Positions 10,818-19,887 of a DNA stretch of 41,771 bases are shown piece by piece (position 1 is the stretch's first letter; every line of letters starts with the position of its first letter). The DNA comes from Bryobacterales bacterium (GTDB lineage: Bacteria; Acidobacteriota; Terriglobia; Bryobacterales; UBA6623): NCBI GenBank assembly GCA_028819255.1, contig JAPPMB010000068.1:18079-59849 (forward strand), given 5' to 3'. The translations under genes were made by a program, and so were the position numbers. Below the pieces are notes generated by a model. That model did not search any database and was not told the origin of the DNA. It saw nothing but the letters and a program-made list of their open reading frames with translations.

Positions 10818-11596
10818 CCAGCGTCTGGCTTCACAGTTTCGAGCCGCGGGGTCGAAAGACCGATCCTCGCGCGCGGAGGAAACAATCGCAGCAATCCGGA
10901 TCGGGCGGCCGCGGCGGAAGTGGGGAGGTGCCGGGAATCCCCATGTGTGGGCGCGGATCCCGGCGGGCCGCCGACGTCAGCATTGCACGCTGCCGGCCCG
11001 GAATCCTCAAGTCGCCCAGGATCACACTGGGTCCCGCGAAACGCGAAACGTGAAGCTGGGGACTCGAGGAAATACTTGAACGGAGTTGAACGGGAATGGA
11101 ACGGTGCCTCGCCGGCGCTTGAAGGCGGATCGGCTTCTGAGGCCCGGGTCCGGCCGACTGACGCCTCGCGCGCGCAAATAATCAAAAATAGATGGTCGAA
11201 GCGGTTCTCGAGCCAACCGGCATCATTGGATCGTCGGCGCCGACCGCCAAGCGCGGAGCGGGCAATCCTTTGCGGTGCGCACATCTCCTCCGGGGGATTC
11301 CGCCGCTTGTCCTGGTCCTGCCCAATCCCGGCGGGCCGGGACGAGCAGTCGGCGAAGACCGGGCGCAGCGTGCGCTCGGCCCGCATCCGGAACAGTGTCC
11401 TGGCGGCCAAGCCGGATGGCTGACGCAGGAAGCGCCGTGCGACGGAATCAGCCCCCGGCGCTTCCCCGATGTCGCGCCTCGGGAGCTGCCCCCGCAGAGA
11501 CGCTCCCGCCGCAGGCAAGCAAGCGTCGAACAGGTCCGGTAGGCCCAAGCCAGGGGCCGCCCGCCCCTTCACAGCGGTCTTCCTGCCGGTCGCACC
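10818..11596. other. Non-coding stretch between the ATPase and the TonB receptor promoter
   Basis: About 780 bases in which no frame gives a recognisable protein on either strand; the open frames have composition-driven Arg/Pro/Ala-rich translations. It holds a tandem GCGAAAC pair (11036-11049), the phased octamers at 11076-11104, and a small A/T-rich patch (about 11177-11190). I see no transposase remnant or RNA gene. Confidence 0.5.
11076..11104. repeat. Three direct octamer repeats spaced one helical turn apart
   Basis: TTGAACGG at 11076-11083 and again at 11086-11093, then TGGAACGG at 11097-11104 (one mismatch). Start-to-start spacings are 10 and 11 bp. Such phasing resembles binding sites for tandem-dimer regulators (OmpR/PhoB type), but no regulator is known here. 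A tandem GCGAAAC pair lies 27 nt upstream. Confidence 0.5.
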
Positions 11597-11625
11597 TTGT
11601 ACATTCCCCGCGCGGCGTGTATAGT
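11597..11625 (+). promoter_or_regulatory. Possible promoter of the TonB-receptor transcript
   Basis: TATAGT (11620-11625, five of six matches to the -10 consensus) lies 17 nt after TTGTAC (11597-11602), a weak -35. If used, the transcript has a leader of about 194 nt before the receptor ATG at 11826. No known riboswitch was recognised in that leader. Confidence 0.4.
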
Positions 11626-11825
11626 CGCAGTAGTCCCGCCGCCCCGTTGCGGCCGGGGCGAATGTGGCTGCTTGTGATTGGAGCGTTTTGGGCAATTGCG
11701 GGTATTGAAATAGGAATCAGTAGCGCACCACCCGATTCGCGGGTTTCGTCCGAATCTCCCTAGTGTTGGGCAGGCGGACGCGGCCAGGATGGAGCCGCCA
11801 TGCGAAGTGTTCGCTGGGAGGAACC

Positions 11826-14800
11826 ATGAATCTGCGCAATTTCCTCGCCGGCCTGCTGTGCTTGCTCACAAGTGCGGCCGTGGCCCAGGCACAAGTATCG
11901 GGGCGGCTCTCCGGCACCGTCACCGACCCGACCGGCCAGGTGATCGTGGCCGCGGAGGTGACGATCACCAACTCCGGCACCGCCGAGCAGCGGGTCGTCC
12001 AGTCCAATGAGGCCGGCAACTTCGTGTTCGCCGCCCTGCCTCCTGCGGTCTACTCGATCAGCGTCCAGTCCGAGGGATTCCAGTCGTACGAGCAGACCGG
12101 CATCATCATCAGCGCCGACCAGGCGCTTGCCTTGGGCAGTCTCCAGCTCGCCATCGGCGCGGTGACCGAGGTCGTCACGGTCGAGGCCGAGGGCGCCGCC
12201 GTCGAGACCGACTCGGCCGGCGTGAACGCACTGCTGACCAGCAACCAGATGGACGGGCTGATGCAGCGCGGTCGCGACATCGTCGCCCTGCTCACGGTCC
12301 TGCCCGGTGTCGCCCAGGTCGCCAACAGCGACGCCCTAGGCGGCAACTGGGGCTCGCGCACTCCGAACTTCTCGGGAGCGAAGAACGGCTGGAACAACTT
12401 CATGCTCGACGGCATGCCGGGCAACGACATCGACGACACGACCACGTTCCACGTCTCGGTCAGCATGGACGCCATCCAGGAGGTCAGCGTCAAGTCGACC
12501 GCCTACCAGGCCGAGTACGGCCGCGTCCCGGGCGCGCAGGTCAACATCATCTCGAAGTCGGGGACGAACGAAATCCACGGATCGGGCTACTGGTTCAAGC
12601 GGAACGAGGTGCTCAACGCGAACTCGTTCGACAACAACCGGTTCGGCTCCGCGAAGCCTCCGTACCGCTTTGACACGTTCGGCGGCGTGCTGGGCGGCCC
12701 GATCAAGAGGGACAAGGCCTTCTTCTTCGTGAGCCGCGAGGACTGGCGGATCCAGAAGCCGAGCCGGCGTCACCGCGCCACGGTACCGACCGCGATGGAG
12801 CGGCAGGGCGACTTTTCGAACTCCGTCGAGCAGAACGGCACGCTGATTCCGATCAGGGATCACATGACGGGAATGCAGTTCCCGAACAACGTCGTTCCTG
12901 CAACCAGGATTCACCCCGCGGGGCAGGGGATCCTGAACTTCATGCCAGGCGTGACGGACCAGGGTCTCTATGCGTCCCAGGGCATCAACTACACGGAGCT
13001 TTCTCCGTCGGCCCATCCCAAGGGGCAGTGGCAGTTCAAGGTGGACTACGCGCCGACTCCCAACGACCGCATCACCTTCCGTCCAAGGTTCTGGAACGCC
13101 GACATCCAGGCCCAGCGCGAGTCGGTGGCGTTCAACGCGTTCAACGACAGCATCTTCAAGCAGGCCCACCACTACGAGTACATCAACAAGAACCTGCAGG
13201 GGATCTACAACAAGACCCTCTCGCCGACGCTGGTGAACGAGTTCCGTCTGGGGCTCGGCCTCAGCCGCGAGTCGGGAGCGCTGAACGACGACTTCCAGCT
13301 GGAGAACCTCCGCAAGGACAACTACCCGGGCCTGGCCGACCTCGGCCAGCTGTTCCCTTCGGCCAATCCCCTGAACCTCGTCCCCCGCATGACCTTCGGC
13401 GGCGTTCCGAACGGACCGCGGGTCGACTACGACCGGCGCACGCCGATCGCAGCCCACGACGAGCGGATCGTCCTGTCGAACAACGTCAGCTGGTTCAAGG
13501 GCGACCACACCTTCAAGGCGGGCTTCTACTGGGAGCTCAACCACGCCAGCGAGGGGCCGCGCTCCAGCAATCCCGGCCACATGGGCACGTTTGACTTTCG
13601 GCGGAGCAACCTGAACCCGTTCGACTCGAATCATCCGTTCGCGACAGCGCTCCTCGGCGACTTCTACTCCTACTCGGAGTCCAGCGGGCAGACGGAGGGG
13701 CTCGCCGCCTCCTATACGGTCGAGTGGTTCGTCCAGGACACCTGGAAGGTCACTCCGAAGCTCACGCTGGACGTCGGAGTCCGCTTCTCGTCGTTCACTC
13801 CCTGGAGGCTGCGCCAGAACGAGGGCTCGGCCTTCGCCGTAAGCCGCTACAATGCCGCGAGCGCGCCCTTCCTGTACCAGCCGTACAGGGATCCGTATGC
13901 GGGAGGAAAGCGCGTGGCGATCGATCCGTTCACCCAGACGATCTTCCCGACCCCGTACATCGGCGCCACCATCCCGGGGCAGGGAGAGCGCCTCAACGGG
14001 CTGATCGTCGGCGACGGGTCCGCGGACTACCTGCACGGCTACCGCAACCGGCCGGCGATCCAGCCGCAGCCGCGCCTAGGATTCGCCTATGATCCCTTCG
14101 GGAAGGGCAAGACCGCGATCCGCGGTTCGTTCGCCGTCCAGTCGCAGGCGATCATGGGCGCCCAGGGCTCGATGTGGACCGTGACCACGTCGCCCCCCAT
14201 CCTCGAGTCCCCGAACATCTACTTCGGCAACATGGACACCTTCCTCAATGCGGGGCAGGCGGAGTTCCCGCCGGGCGTCAAGTCGTTCCAGCCGGAATTC
14301 CTGCCGCCGCGGATCTACCAGTGGAGCTTCGGCGTGCAGCAGGACATCGGCGCCGGCACGGTGCTCGACCTGAGCTACGTCGGCAACAGCGGAACCCGGC
14401 TCTACGCGGTCAGGGAGCTCAACACTCTCCCGCCCGGAACGCGGTTCCTGGACTCCAGCAAGGATCCGACGACCGGCGGAGTGCTGCCGATCGCCTTCCT
14501 CCGTCCGTACCGCGGCTACCAGAGCATCAACTACCAGGAGAACACCAGCCATTCGAACTACAACGCCTTGCAGGTGAGTCTGAATCGTCGGTACACGAGA
14601 AATTTCCAGTACGGAATCGCCTACACCTGGTCCAAGTCGATGGGTCTCGGGGACCACGACCGGGACAGCCTGCCGATGTACCGGAGCGCCAACGGCTACC
14701 TGTACGGCAAGCTGGAATTTGATCAGACCCACATGTTCGTGGCGAACTACCTGTGGAGCCTTCCCAACGCCAGGGTCTTCGCCGACAACCCGGCCGGCAA

Positions 14801-15278
14801 GGCGGTCTTCCACAACTGGGAGATTGCCGGGATCATCACGATGGCAAGCGGCTTTCCGCGAGGCATCGGGCTGAGCTACACCGACGGCGTCGACCGCTGG
14901 GGCGGAGGCGACTCACCAAGAGCGAACATGGTGGCGAACCCGATCATCTCCAACAAGAGCTTCGACCGCTGGTTCAACACCGAATCCGTGGCCGGACCCG
15001 GTTTCGGGGACTTCGGCAACGCTCCGCGGGACGTCTTCCGGGGACCCGGCCTCAACAGCTGGGACATCACGGTGTACAAGTACTTCCCGGTCACCGAGAC
15101 CGCGAGGTTCCGGTTCGCCATGGAGGCCTACAACATGTTCAACCACACGCAGTACAACGGGGTGGACTCGGGCGCCCGCTTTGACGGCTCCGGCGCTCAG
15201 ATCAACGGCAACTTCGGTCGCGTGACGTCGGCCCGCAGTCCGCGCGTGATGCAGGCCTCGCTGCGGTTCGAGTTTTGA
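11826..15278 (+). CDS. TonB-dependent receptor, Oar-like, with carboxypeptidase-regulatory N-terminal domain
   Basis: 1150-residue outer-membrane beta-barrel. The ATG at 11826 has a GGGAGG ribosome site; the frame is open to 11763 but the extra residues are not signal-like. A signal peptide (about 1-23, ending AVAQA) precedes a carboxypeptidase-regulatory-like beta-sandwich (about 25-105; GTVTDPTGQVIVAAEVTITN). Next is a plug domain (about 115-245; NNFMLDGMPGND, VSVKSTAYQAEYGRVPGAQVN) and a long barrel, ending in the C-terminal aromatic signature LRFEF. Acidobacteriota carry many such receptors, thought to import large oligosaccharides, peptides or siderophores; the substrate cannot be read here. 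It is followed by a strong terminator and by a TPR gene whose TTG start overlaps its stop codon. Confidence 0.92.
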   Translation: MNLRNFLAGLLCLLTSAAVAQAQVSGRLSGTVTDPTGQVIVAAEVTITNSGTAEQRVVQSNEAGNFVFAALPPAVYSISVQSEGFQSYEQTGIIISADQALALGSLQLAIGAVTEVVTVEAEGAAVETDSAGVNALLTSNQMDGLMQRGRDIVALLTVLPGVAQVANSDALGGNWGSRTPNFSGAKNGWNNFMLDGMPGNDIDDTTTFHVSVSMDAIQEVSVKSTAYQAEYGRVPGAQVNIISKSGTNEIHGSGYWFKRNEVLNANSFDNNRFGSAKPPYRFDTFGGVLGGPIKRDKAFFFVSREDWRIQKPSRRHRATVPTAMERQGDFSNSVEQNGTLIPIRDHMTGMQFPNNVVPATRIHPAGQGILNFMPGVTDQGLYASQGINYTELSPSAHPKGQWQFKVDYAPTPNDRITFRPRFWNADIQAQRESVAFNAFNDSIFKQAHHYEYINKNLQGIYNKTLSPTLVNEFRLGLGLSRESGALNDDFQLENLRKDNYPGLADLGQLFPSANPLNLVPRMTFGGVPNGPRVDYDRRTPIAAHDERIVLSNNVSWFKGDHTFKAGFYWELNHASEGPRSSNPGHMGTFDFRRSNLNPFDSNHPFATALLGDFYSYSESSGQTEGLAASYTVEWFVQDTWKVTPKLTLDVGVRFSSFTPWRLRQNEGSAFAVSRYNAASAPFLYQPYRDPYAGGKRVAIDPFTQTIFPTPYIGATIPGQGERLNGLIVGDGSADYLHGYRNRPAIQPQPRLGFAYDPFGKGKTAIRGSFAVQSQAIMGAQGSMWTVTTSPPILESPNIYFGNMDTFLNAGQAEFPPGVKSFQPEFLPPRIYQWSFGVQQDIGAGTVLDLSYVGNSGTRLYAVRELNTLPPGTRFLDSSKDPTTGGVLPIAFLRPYRGYQSINYQENTSHSNYNALQVSLNRRYTRNFQYGIAYTWSKSMGLGDHDRDSLPMYRSANGYLYGKLEFDQTHMFVANYLWSLPNARVFADNPAGKAVFHNWEIAGIITMASGFPRGIGLSYTDGVDRWGGGDSPRANMVANPIISNKSFDRWFNTESVAGPGFGDFGNAPRDVFRGPGLNSWDITVYKYFPVTETARFRFAMEAYNMFNHTQYNGVDSGARFDGSGAQINGNFGRVTSARSPRVMQASLRFEF

Positions 15279-16504
15279 GCCAGGAAGGCCGATCGTCCGA
15301 CCGGCCTGACCGCCCCGGGCTCCTTCGCGGAGCCCGGGGCTTCGCTTTTTCGGCCGCCCTAGCCCTGGCGGCCTTCGGCCAGGAAACCCTCGACGAGCCG
15401 CAATCGCGCCTGTTCCGGGCGTCGGAGGCGGCGTTCGCCGAAGGACGCTATGCGGACGCGGCCGCCGGATACGCAGATCTGGCCGCGGCTCTCCCGAACA
15501 CGGCGGAGGTCCACGCCAAGCTGGGCCTGAGCCGCTTCCTCGACCGGAAGTGCGACCGTTCCGCGCCGGCGTTCCAGCGCGCCCTGGAGCTGCGTCCCGA
15601 TCTCAAGGCAGCCCGCGTCCTTCTGGCGATCTGCCTCTCCGAGCTCGGCCGCTATCGCGAGGCGCTCCCCGGACTGGAGGAGGGCTACGCGGACCCGCCC
15701 GACTACGAGGGTGTCAGGAGACTGGCGGGACTGGAACTCGTCCGGACCTACCTCGGCCTGCGGCGCCACGCCGAAGCCGCCAAGGTGACCGCCGAGCTGC
15801 AGATCGCGCATCCCGACGATCCGGAGATCCTCTTTCACGCCAACCGGACATACCGCGAGGCGGCCGTCCAGGCGGCGTTCGACATCGCCCGCGTCGCCCC
15901 GGACTCCGTCTGGGGCCACCAGGCCATGGGAGAGGCCTACGAAAGCCGCCAGTTCCACGACCTTGCCGCCATGGAGTACCGCAAGGCCCTGGAGAAGGAG
16001 CCCGACCGCCCCGGCCTGCGCTACCGGCTCGGGGAGGCGTTGCTGGCGGCGGCCGCGGATCCGGGAAAGGCGACCGACGCGCTCGAGCAGTTCAAGCTGG
16101 AGCTGGCCGCCAATCCGAGTCATGCTTCCGCGGCGCTGCGCGCCGGACAGATCGTCCAGGCCCGGTCCGGTCCGGAGGATGCGCTGCAGTTCCTGGAGCG
16201 CGCCGCCCGGCTGCGGCCCGCATTCGCAAGTGCCCGGCTTGCGCTGGGCAAGGCCCTGCTCGTGCTGGGCCGGGTCGCCGAGGCCACGGGCCACCTGGAG
16301 GCGGCGGCCGAGGCCAATCCGGCCGATGCGGGCATCCGCTACCAGCTCGCCCAGGCCTACCGGGAGGCCGGAGACCGCGAGGCGCAGCGCCGGGAGCTGG
16401 CCGAGTACCGCCGGTTGCAGTCGGAACGCCGGGAGCTGGACCAGCGGATCCTGCTCGGCCAGCCCGGCGACCCGGCGGGCGAGCCGCTCGCCGAATCGCC
16501 ATAA
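15275..16504 (+). CDS. Secreted TPR-repeat protein
   Basis: 409 residues with a TTG start overlapping the receptor's stop (TTGA). No other start codon occurs in frame for a long way, so this start is the best available. A hydrophobic stretch near residues 24-36 (FAFSAALALAAFGQE) looks like a signal peptide. At least six to eight TPR-like units follow, from about residue 43 to 390, for example FAEGRYADAAAGYADLAAALP and AMEYRKALEKEPDRPGLRYRLGEALL. An intrinsic terminator hairpin (15312-15350) lies within the codons for residues ~13-25, just before the signal peptide core, so expression must depend on read-through. The role is unknown; TPR proteins usually act as assembly scaffolds. It forms a cassette with the receptor and the PQQ-like propeller downstream. 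Confidence 0.75.
   Translation: MSQEGRSSDRPDRPGLLRGARGFAFSAALALAAFGQETLDEPQSRLFRASEAAFAEGRYADAAAGYADLAAALPNTAEVHAKLGLSRFLDRKCDRSAPAFQRALELRPDLKAARVLLAICLSELGRYREALPGLEEGYADPPDYEGVRRLAGLELVRTYLGLRRHAEAAKVTAELQIAHPDDPEILFHANRTYREAAVQAAFDIARVAPDSVWGHQAMGEAYESRQFHDLAAMEYRKALEKEPDRPGLRYRLGEALLAAAADPGKATDALEQFKLELAANPSHASAALRAGQIVQARSGPEDALQFLERAARLRPAFASARLALGKALLVLGRVAEATGHLEAAAEANPADAGIRYQLAQAYREAGDREAQRRELAEYRRLQSERRELDQRILLGQPGDPAGEPLAESP
15312..15350 (+). terminator. Strong intrinsic terminator after the TonB receptor, inside the next ORF
   Basis: A perfect 12-bp stem (GCCCCGGGCTCC at 15312-15323, loop TTCGC, GGAGCCCGGGGC at 15329-15340) is followed by TTCGCTTTTT (15341-15350). It lies 34 nt after the receptor stop codon and inside the 5' coding part of the TPR gene starting at 15275. 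Confidence 0.88.
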
Positions 16505-16514
16505 TGGGTGACCT

Positions 16515-18104
16515 ATGAGAATTTCAGGCATTCTGTCGCTCGCGCTCCTCGCGGCCGCGGTTCCGTCGTTCTCCGGCGACTGGCCGACGTTCGGCTACGA
16601 CGCCCGAAGGAGCGGCTGGGCCCGCTCGGAGGTCGTCCTGGACCGGGACAACGTCGGCGACCTCGTACTGAAATGGAAGAGGAAGGTCGAGAACGAGCCC
16701 AAGTCGCTCGCCGCCCTGACGGCCCCGATCGTGGTCACCGACGTGAGGACCGGCGAGGGCCGCAGCGCGAAGAAGGACCTCGTCTACATCGCCGGCACGG
16801 GCGACGTCTTCTACGCGGTCGACGCCTCCAACGGGGAGATCGTCTGGGAGAAGAAGTTCAGGACCGACGTCGTGAACAAGGTGCCCGGCATGTGGCTCTG
16901 TCCGAAGGGCCTCAACGCCACGCCGACCGTGGACGTGTCGAAGAACACGATCTACGCGATCTCCACGGATGGCCGCCTGTATGCGCTGGACCTCGGAACG
17001 GGCAAGGAGAAGTACCGCTCCCAGCAGTGGGTTCCGGCGTTTGCCAAGACATGGAGCCTGAACCGGATCGGCGACGTCCTCTACACCCCGATCTCGCAGC
17101 AGTGCGGCGACACCGTCTCGGGCGTGACGTCGATCGACGTCTCCAACCCCGAGAACATCGTCATCCGCGTCTGGCGGTCGACGCCGGAATACGGAGCGGG
17201 CGTGTGGGGCCGCGCCGGCGTCGCGATCGGCAGGGACGGAGGAATCTACGCGGGCACCGGAGACGCTCCCTTCAACGCGGGGCGGCGCATATTCGGGAAC
17301 ACGATGTTCCGCCTCGACCCCGACACGCTGGAGCTCGTCGACTACTACACGCCGGCCAACTGGGAGTACGTCTGGAAGCGGGACTTCGACATCACGGCAT
17401 CCGCGCTCGTGCTCGACTACAAGGGCAGGGAGCTGGTCGTCATCGGAGGGAAGGAGGGCGTGCTCTACCTGATGGACTCCGAGGACATGGGCGGGCTGAC
17501 GCACCACGACAACCTCTACACGACCCCCCTGCTGTCCAACGACGACGAGTGGTTCGAGGCCAAGGGCCTCTGGGGCGGATTCTCGAGCTACGTGGACGAC
17601 GGCGGCAAGGTCTGGGTCTATGTGCCGACCTGGGGGCCGGTCTCGGTCCAGGCGCCGGAGTTCCCCCTCGAGAACGGACCCAATCCGAACGGCTCCGTCA
17701 TGGCGTTCACGCTGGCCGACCACCCGGACTCCGGCAAGCCGTACCTCAGGCCCGAATGGGTGAGCGGAGACTTTGCCGTGCCCGAGCCCGTGGCGATTGC
17801 GAACGACGTGGTGTTCGCCCTCTCCAACGGCGAGAACGCGCGGCAGACCGTCAGCGCCGGGGCCTTTCCGTTCGGGGAGTTCAACTCCGAGGAGCTGCTC
17901 AAGGACGAGACGCGGATCGAGCACGACGATTCCGCCCGGCTGATGGCGCTGGATGCCCGGACGGGCGAGCTGCTGTTCGACTCCGGTCCGGACGCGATCG
18001 ACACCTGGAGCCACTTCACCGGGATCGCCGTGGCGAACGGCCAGGTCTACGCGGTCGACTACTCGTCGACGCTCTACTGCTTCGGCCTTCCGGACGACGA
18101 ATAG
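16515..18104 (+). CDS. Secreted PQQ-binding-like beta-propeller protein
   Basis: 529 residues; ATG at 16515 with GGGTGA nearby, 10 nt after the TPR gene. A signal peptide spans about 1-20 (ending SFSGD). The mature start DWPTFGYDARRSGWA is characteristic of PQQ-like propeller proteins. Blade motifs recur: VYIAGTGDVFYAVDASNGEIVWEK (near 91-114, quoted in parts), YAISTDGRLYALDLGTGKEKY, LVVIGGKEGVLYLMD, and QVYAVDYSSTLYCFGLP. It could be a quinoprotein dehydrogenase, but no cytochrome or clear active-site pattern was seen, so it may simply be a structural or binding propeller. Genomic context suggests a role in handling the receptor's substrate in the periplasm. It converges with the TPR gene at 18127-19116. 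Confidence 0.82.
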   Translation: MRISGILSLALLAAAVPSFSGDWPTFGYDARRSGWARSEVVLDRDNVGDLVLKWKRKVENEPKSLAALTAPIVVTDVRTGEGRSAKKDLVYIAGTGDVFYAVDASNGEIVWEKKFRTDVVNKVPGMWLCPKGLNATPTVDVSKNTIYAISTDGRLYALDLGTGKEKYRSQQWVPAFAKTWSLNRIGDVLYTPISQQCGDTVSGVTSIDVSNPENIVIRVWRSTPEYGAGVWGRAGVAIGRDGGIYAGTGDAPFNAGRRIFGNTMFRLDPDTLELVDYYTPANWEYVWKRDFDITASALVLDYKGRELVVIGGKEGVLYLMDSEDMGGLTHHDNLYTTPLLSNDDEWFEAKGLWGGFSSYVDDGGKVWVYVPTWGPVSVQAPEFPLENGPNPNGSVMAFTLADHPDSGKPYLRPEWVSGDFAVPEPVAIANDVVFALSNGENARQTVSAGAFPFGEFNSEELLKDETRIEHDDSARLMALDARTGELLFDSGPDAIDTWSHFTGIAVANGQVYAVDYSSTLYCFGLPDDE

Positions 18105-18126
18105 CCCCGGCCGGGCGCGAGGACGC

Positions 18127-19116
18127 TCAGAAGGTCTCCGCCTCGGAGCGGGTGCGCAGTTCGCGAAACCGCCGCAGCGACTCGTCGGCCAGCCCCGCGT
18201 TGCCCGCTTTGCGGTGGATGCGGGCCAGCGCGTAGTGCGGCCGGTGGTCGTCCGGGGCCAGTTCCGCCGCCCGTCCAAGCGCGGCGATCGCCCCCTCGCT
18301 GTCCGGTTGGCGCTCCAGCACCAGCCCGAGCCAGTAGTGTGCGAGAGCCGACCGGTCGTCATACCGCAGCGCCTCCCGCAGCAGGTGCTCGGCCTGCTCC
18401 GGCCTCTCCTGCCTAAAGAGCAGCGAGCCGAGCAGGAGCGGGGGCACCCCCGACCGCCGCTGTCTTTCGCGATTGAGTTCCACCGCCCTGCGGTATTGGC
18501 TCGCCGCCCGCCCGACATCGCCGACCGCCTCGTAGCTGCGACCGAGGAAGCCGTGGCCGTCCACGGAGAGCGGATCCAGTTCCAGCGACCTCTCGAAGGA
18601 AGCCACCGCGCGGTCGAAACGCTTGGTGGTGTACGCGTTCAGCGCGAGGTAGTAGTGGCTCGAGGCGTCCTCGGGGGCGAGGACGACGGCGATCTCGAAG
18701 AACGTCTCGGCAAGGTCCTCGCGGCCCAGCTTGACGAGGCAGAGCCCGAGCGCCTTGCTGGTGTCGGGATCCGTCTCGTCCAGGCCGAAGCTTCGCTGCA
18801 GATCCGGCAGCGCCTGCTCGTAGCGCCCCTGACGGTAGAGGATGAGGCCGCGCAGCAGCAGATTGCGCGCCGTGCCCCCTTCGGACGCGATGCGTCTGCG
18901 CAGCGCGTCCCGGGCGTCCGCGAGCATTCCCCGGTCGATCAGTCCCTCCACCGCACCCGCGTCGGGCCGGGCAGACTGCCCGAAAGCCCGCGGAGCCGCG
19001 ACAGCCTGCGCGAGGGGGCCCAGCAGAGCCAGACACCCGGCGCGCCTCGAAGGGCGGGCGTCCGCCCGCGCCACACGCGGCGCGCCGCTCTTCCGTTGCC
19101 GGCGCTGCGGGCGCAA
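18127..19116 (-). CDS. Secreted TPR-repeat protein
   Basis: The frame is open to 19191, but that would overlap the yggS-type gene; I chose the TTG at 19116 (329 residues) because GGAGGAG lies 10 nt upstream. The N-terminus is Arg-rich, then hydrophobic (AGCLALLGPLAQAVA), compatible with a signal peptide ending near AFGQ. About eight TPR units follow, for example LYRQGRYEQALPDLQRSF, HYYLALNAYTTKRFDRAVASF and GRSYEAVGDVGRAASQYRRA. It follows the yggS-type gene by 19 nt and converges with the propeller gene, leaving 22 nt between stops. It resembles the TPR protein at 15275 in overall design, which could mean the two are functionally linked; this is inference. Confidence 0.72.
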   Translation of the reverse strand: MRPQRRQRKSGAPRVARADARPSRRAGCLALLGPLAQAVAAPRAFGQSARPDAGAVEGLIDRGMLADARDALRRRIASEGGTARNLLLRGLILYRQGRYEQALPDLQRSFGLDETDPDTSKALGLCLVKLGREDLAETFFEIAVVLAPEDASSHYYLALNAYTTKRFDRAVASFERSLELDPLSVDGHGFLGRSYEAVGDVGRAASQYRRAVELNRERQRRSGVPPLLLGSLLFRQERPEQAEHLLREALRYDDRSALAHYWLGLVLERQPDSEGAIAALGRAAELAPDDHRPHYALARIHRKAGNAGLADESLRRFRELRTRSEAETF

Positions 19117-19135
19117 GACTGTCGAGCTCCTCCGG

Positions 19136-19822
19136 TCAGGCGGCCGCGCGCGGGGGCCGCTTGCCGAAGATCGCCGTGCCCACGCGCACATGCGTGGCTC
19201 CCTCCTCGATCGCCACTTCTAGGTCATGGCTCATTCCCATGGACAGCCCGCCGATTCCATGGGCTTCTGCGAGAACACGCAGGCGGCGGAAGTACGGACG
19301 GGCTTGCTCCGGGTCCGGATTCCAGGGGGGCATCGCCATCAGGCCCGACACTTCCAGGCGCTCCGCCGCCTGCGCTGCGCCGAGCACGGCCTCCAGGCTG
19401 GCGGGATCCATGCCGGCCTTGGATTCCTCGGGGCTCAGCTTGAGTTCCAGGAAGACCTCCAGAGCCGACGCGAAGCGGTCCAGGCGGCGCGCGAGCTTCA
19501 CGCTGTCGAGCGTGTGGATCGTCGAGAACAGTCCGGCGGCGCGTTTCGCCTTGTTGCTCTGGAGCTTGCCGATCAGATGGAACCGGGCGCCCGGAAGCGG
19601 AGGGAGCCGGGCGGACTTTCTCTCGAACTCCTGGACATAGTTCTCACCGAAGTCGCGCTGTCCGGCCTCGTAGGCCGCGACGATGTCTTCGGGCGGCTTG
19701 CGCTTCGAAACCGCGACCAGGGTGATCTCATCGGGATCGCGTCCCGCGCGCCGGGCCGCGGCCGCGATGCGCTCCCGCACGGAGTTGAGCCGGACCGAGA
19801 CCGTTGACCGCGACGATTCCAC
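19136..19822 (-). CDS. yggS: YggS/PROSC-family pyridoxal-phosphate homeostasis protein
   Basis: 228 residues, normal for the family, with a GTG start at 19822. A cytosolic TIM-barrel that binds PLP without known catalysis and buffers B6 vitamers. The PLP lysine is K40 in LVAVSKRKP. Other family signatures are FGENYVQEF (about 78-86), FHLIGKLQSNKAKRA (101-115), TIHTLDSVKLA, GLMAMPPW (the usual GLMxI region) and SMGMSHDLEVAIEEGATHVRVGTAIFG near the C-terminus (quoted in shortened form; phosphate site). It follows the ftsB-like gene by 65 nt on the same strand; yggS near division genes is common. Confidence 0.95.
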   Translation of the reverse strand: MESSRSTVSVRLNSVRERIAAAARRAGRDPDEITLVAVSKRKPPEDIVAAYEAGQRDFGENYVQEFERKSARLPPLPGARFHLIGKLQSNKAKRAAGLFSTIHTLDSVKLARRLDRFASALEVFLELKLSPEESKAGMDPASLEAVLGAAQAAERLEVSGLMAMPPWNPDPEQARPYFRRLRVLAEAHGIGGLSMGMSHDLEVAIEEGATHVRVGTAIFGKRPPRAAA

Positions 19823-19887
19823 ATCCTACAGTTTGCTTGTCCGGACCGCTGACCGCAAGCGCCGCCGGCCCCGCGCGACGGCCGGTT

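Noticed and set aside
10688..11695. 335-residue minus-strand ORF upstream of the TonB receptor
   Set aside because: Its C-terminal part is antisense to the ATPase fragment and the rest matches no family; typical of open frames in GC-rich DNA.
12336..14036. 566-residue minus-strand ORF inside the TonB receptor
   Set aside because: Antisense shadow; the sense frame encodes an unmistakable receptor.
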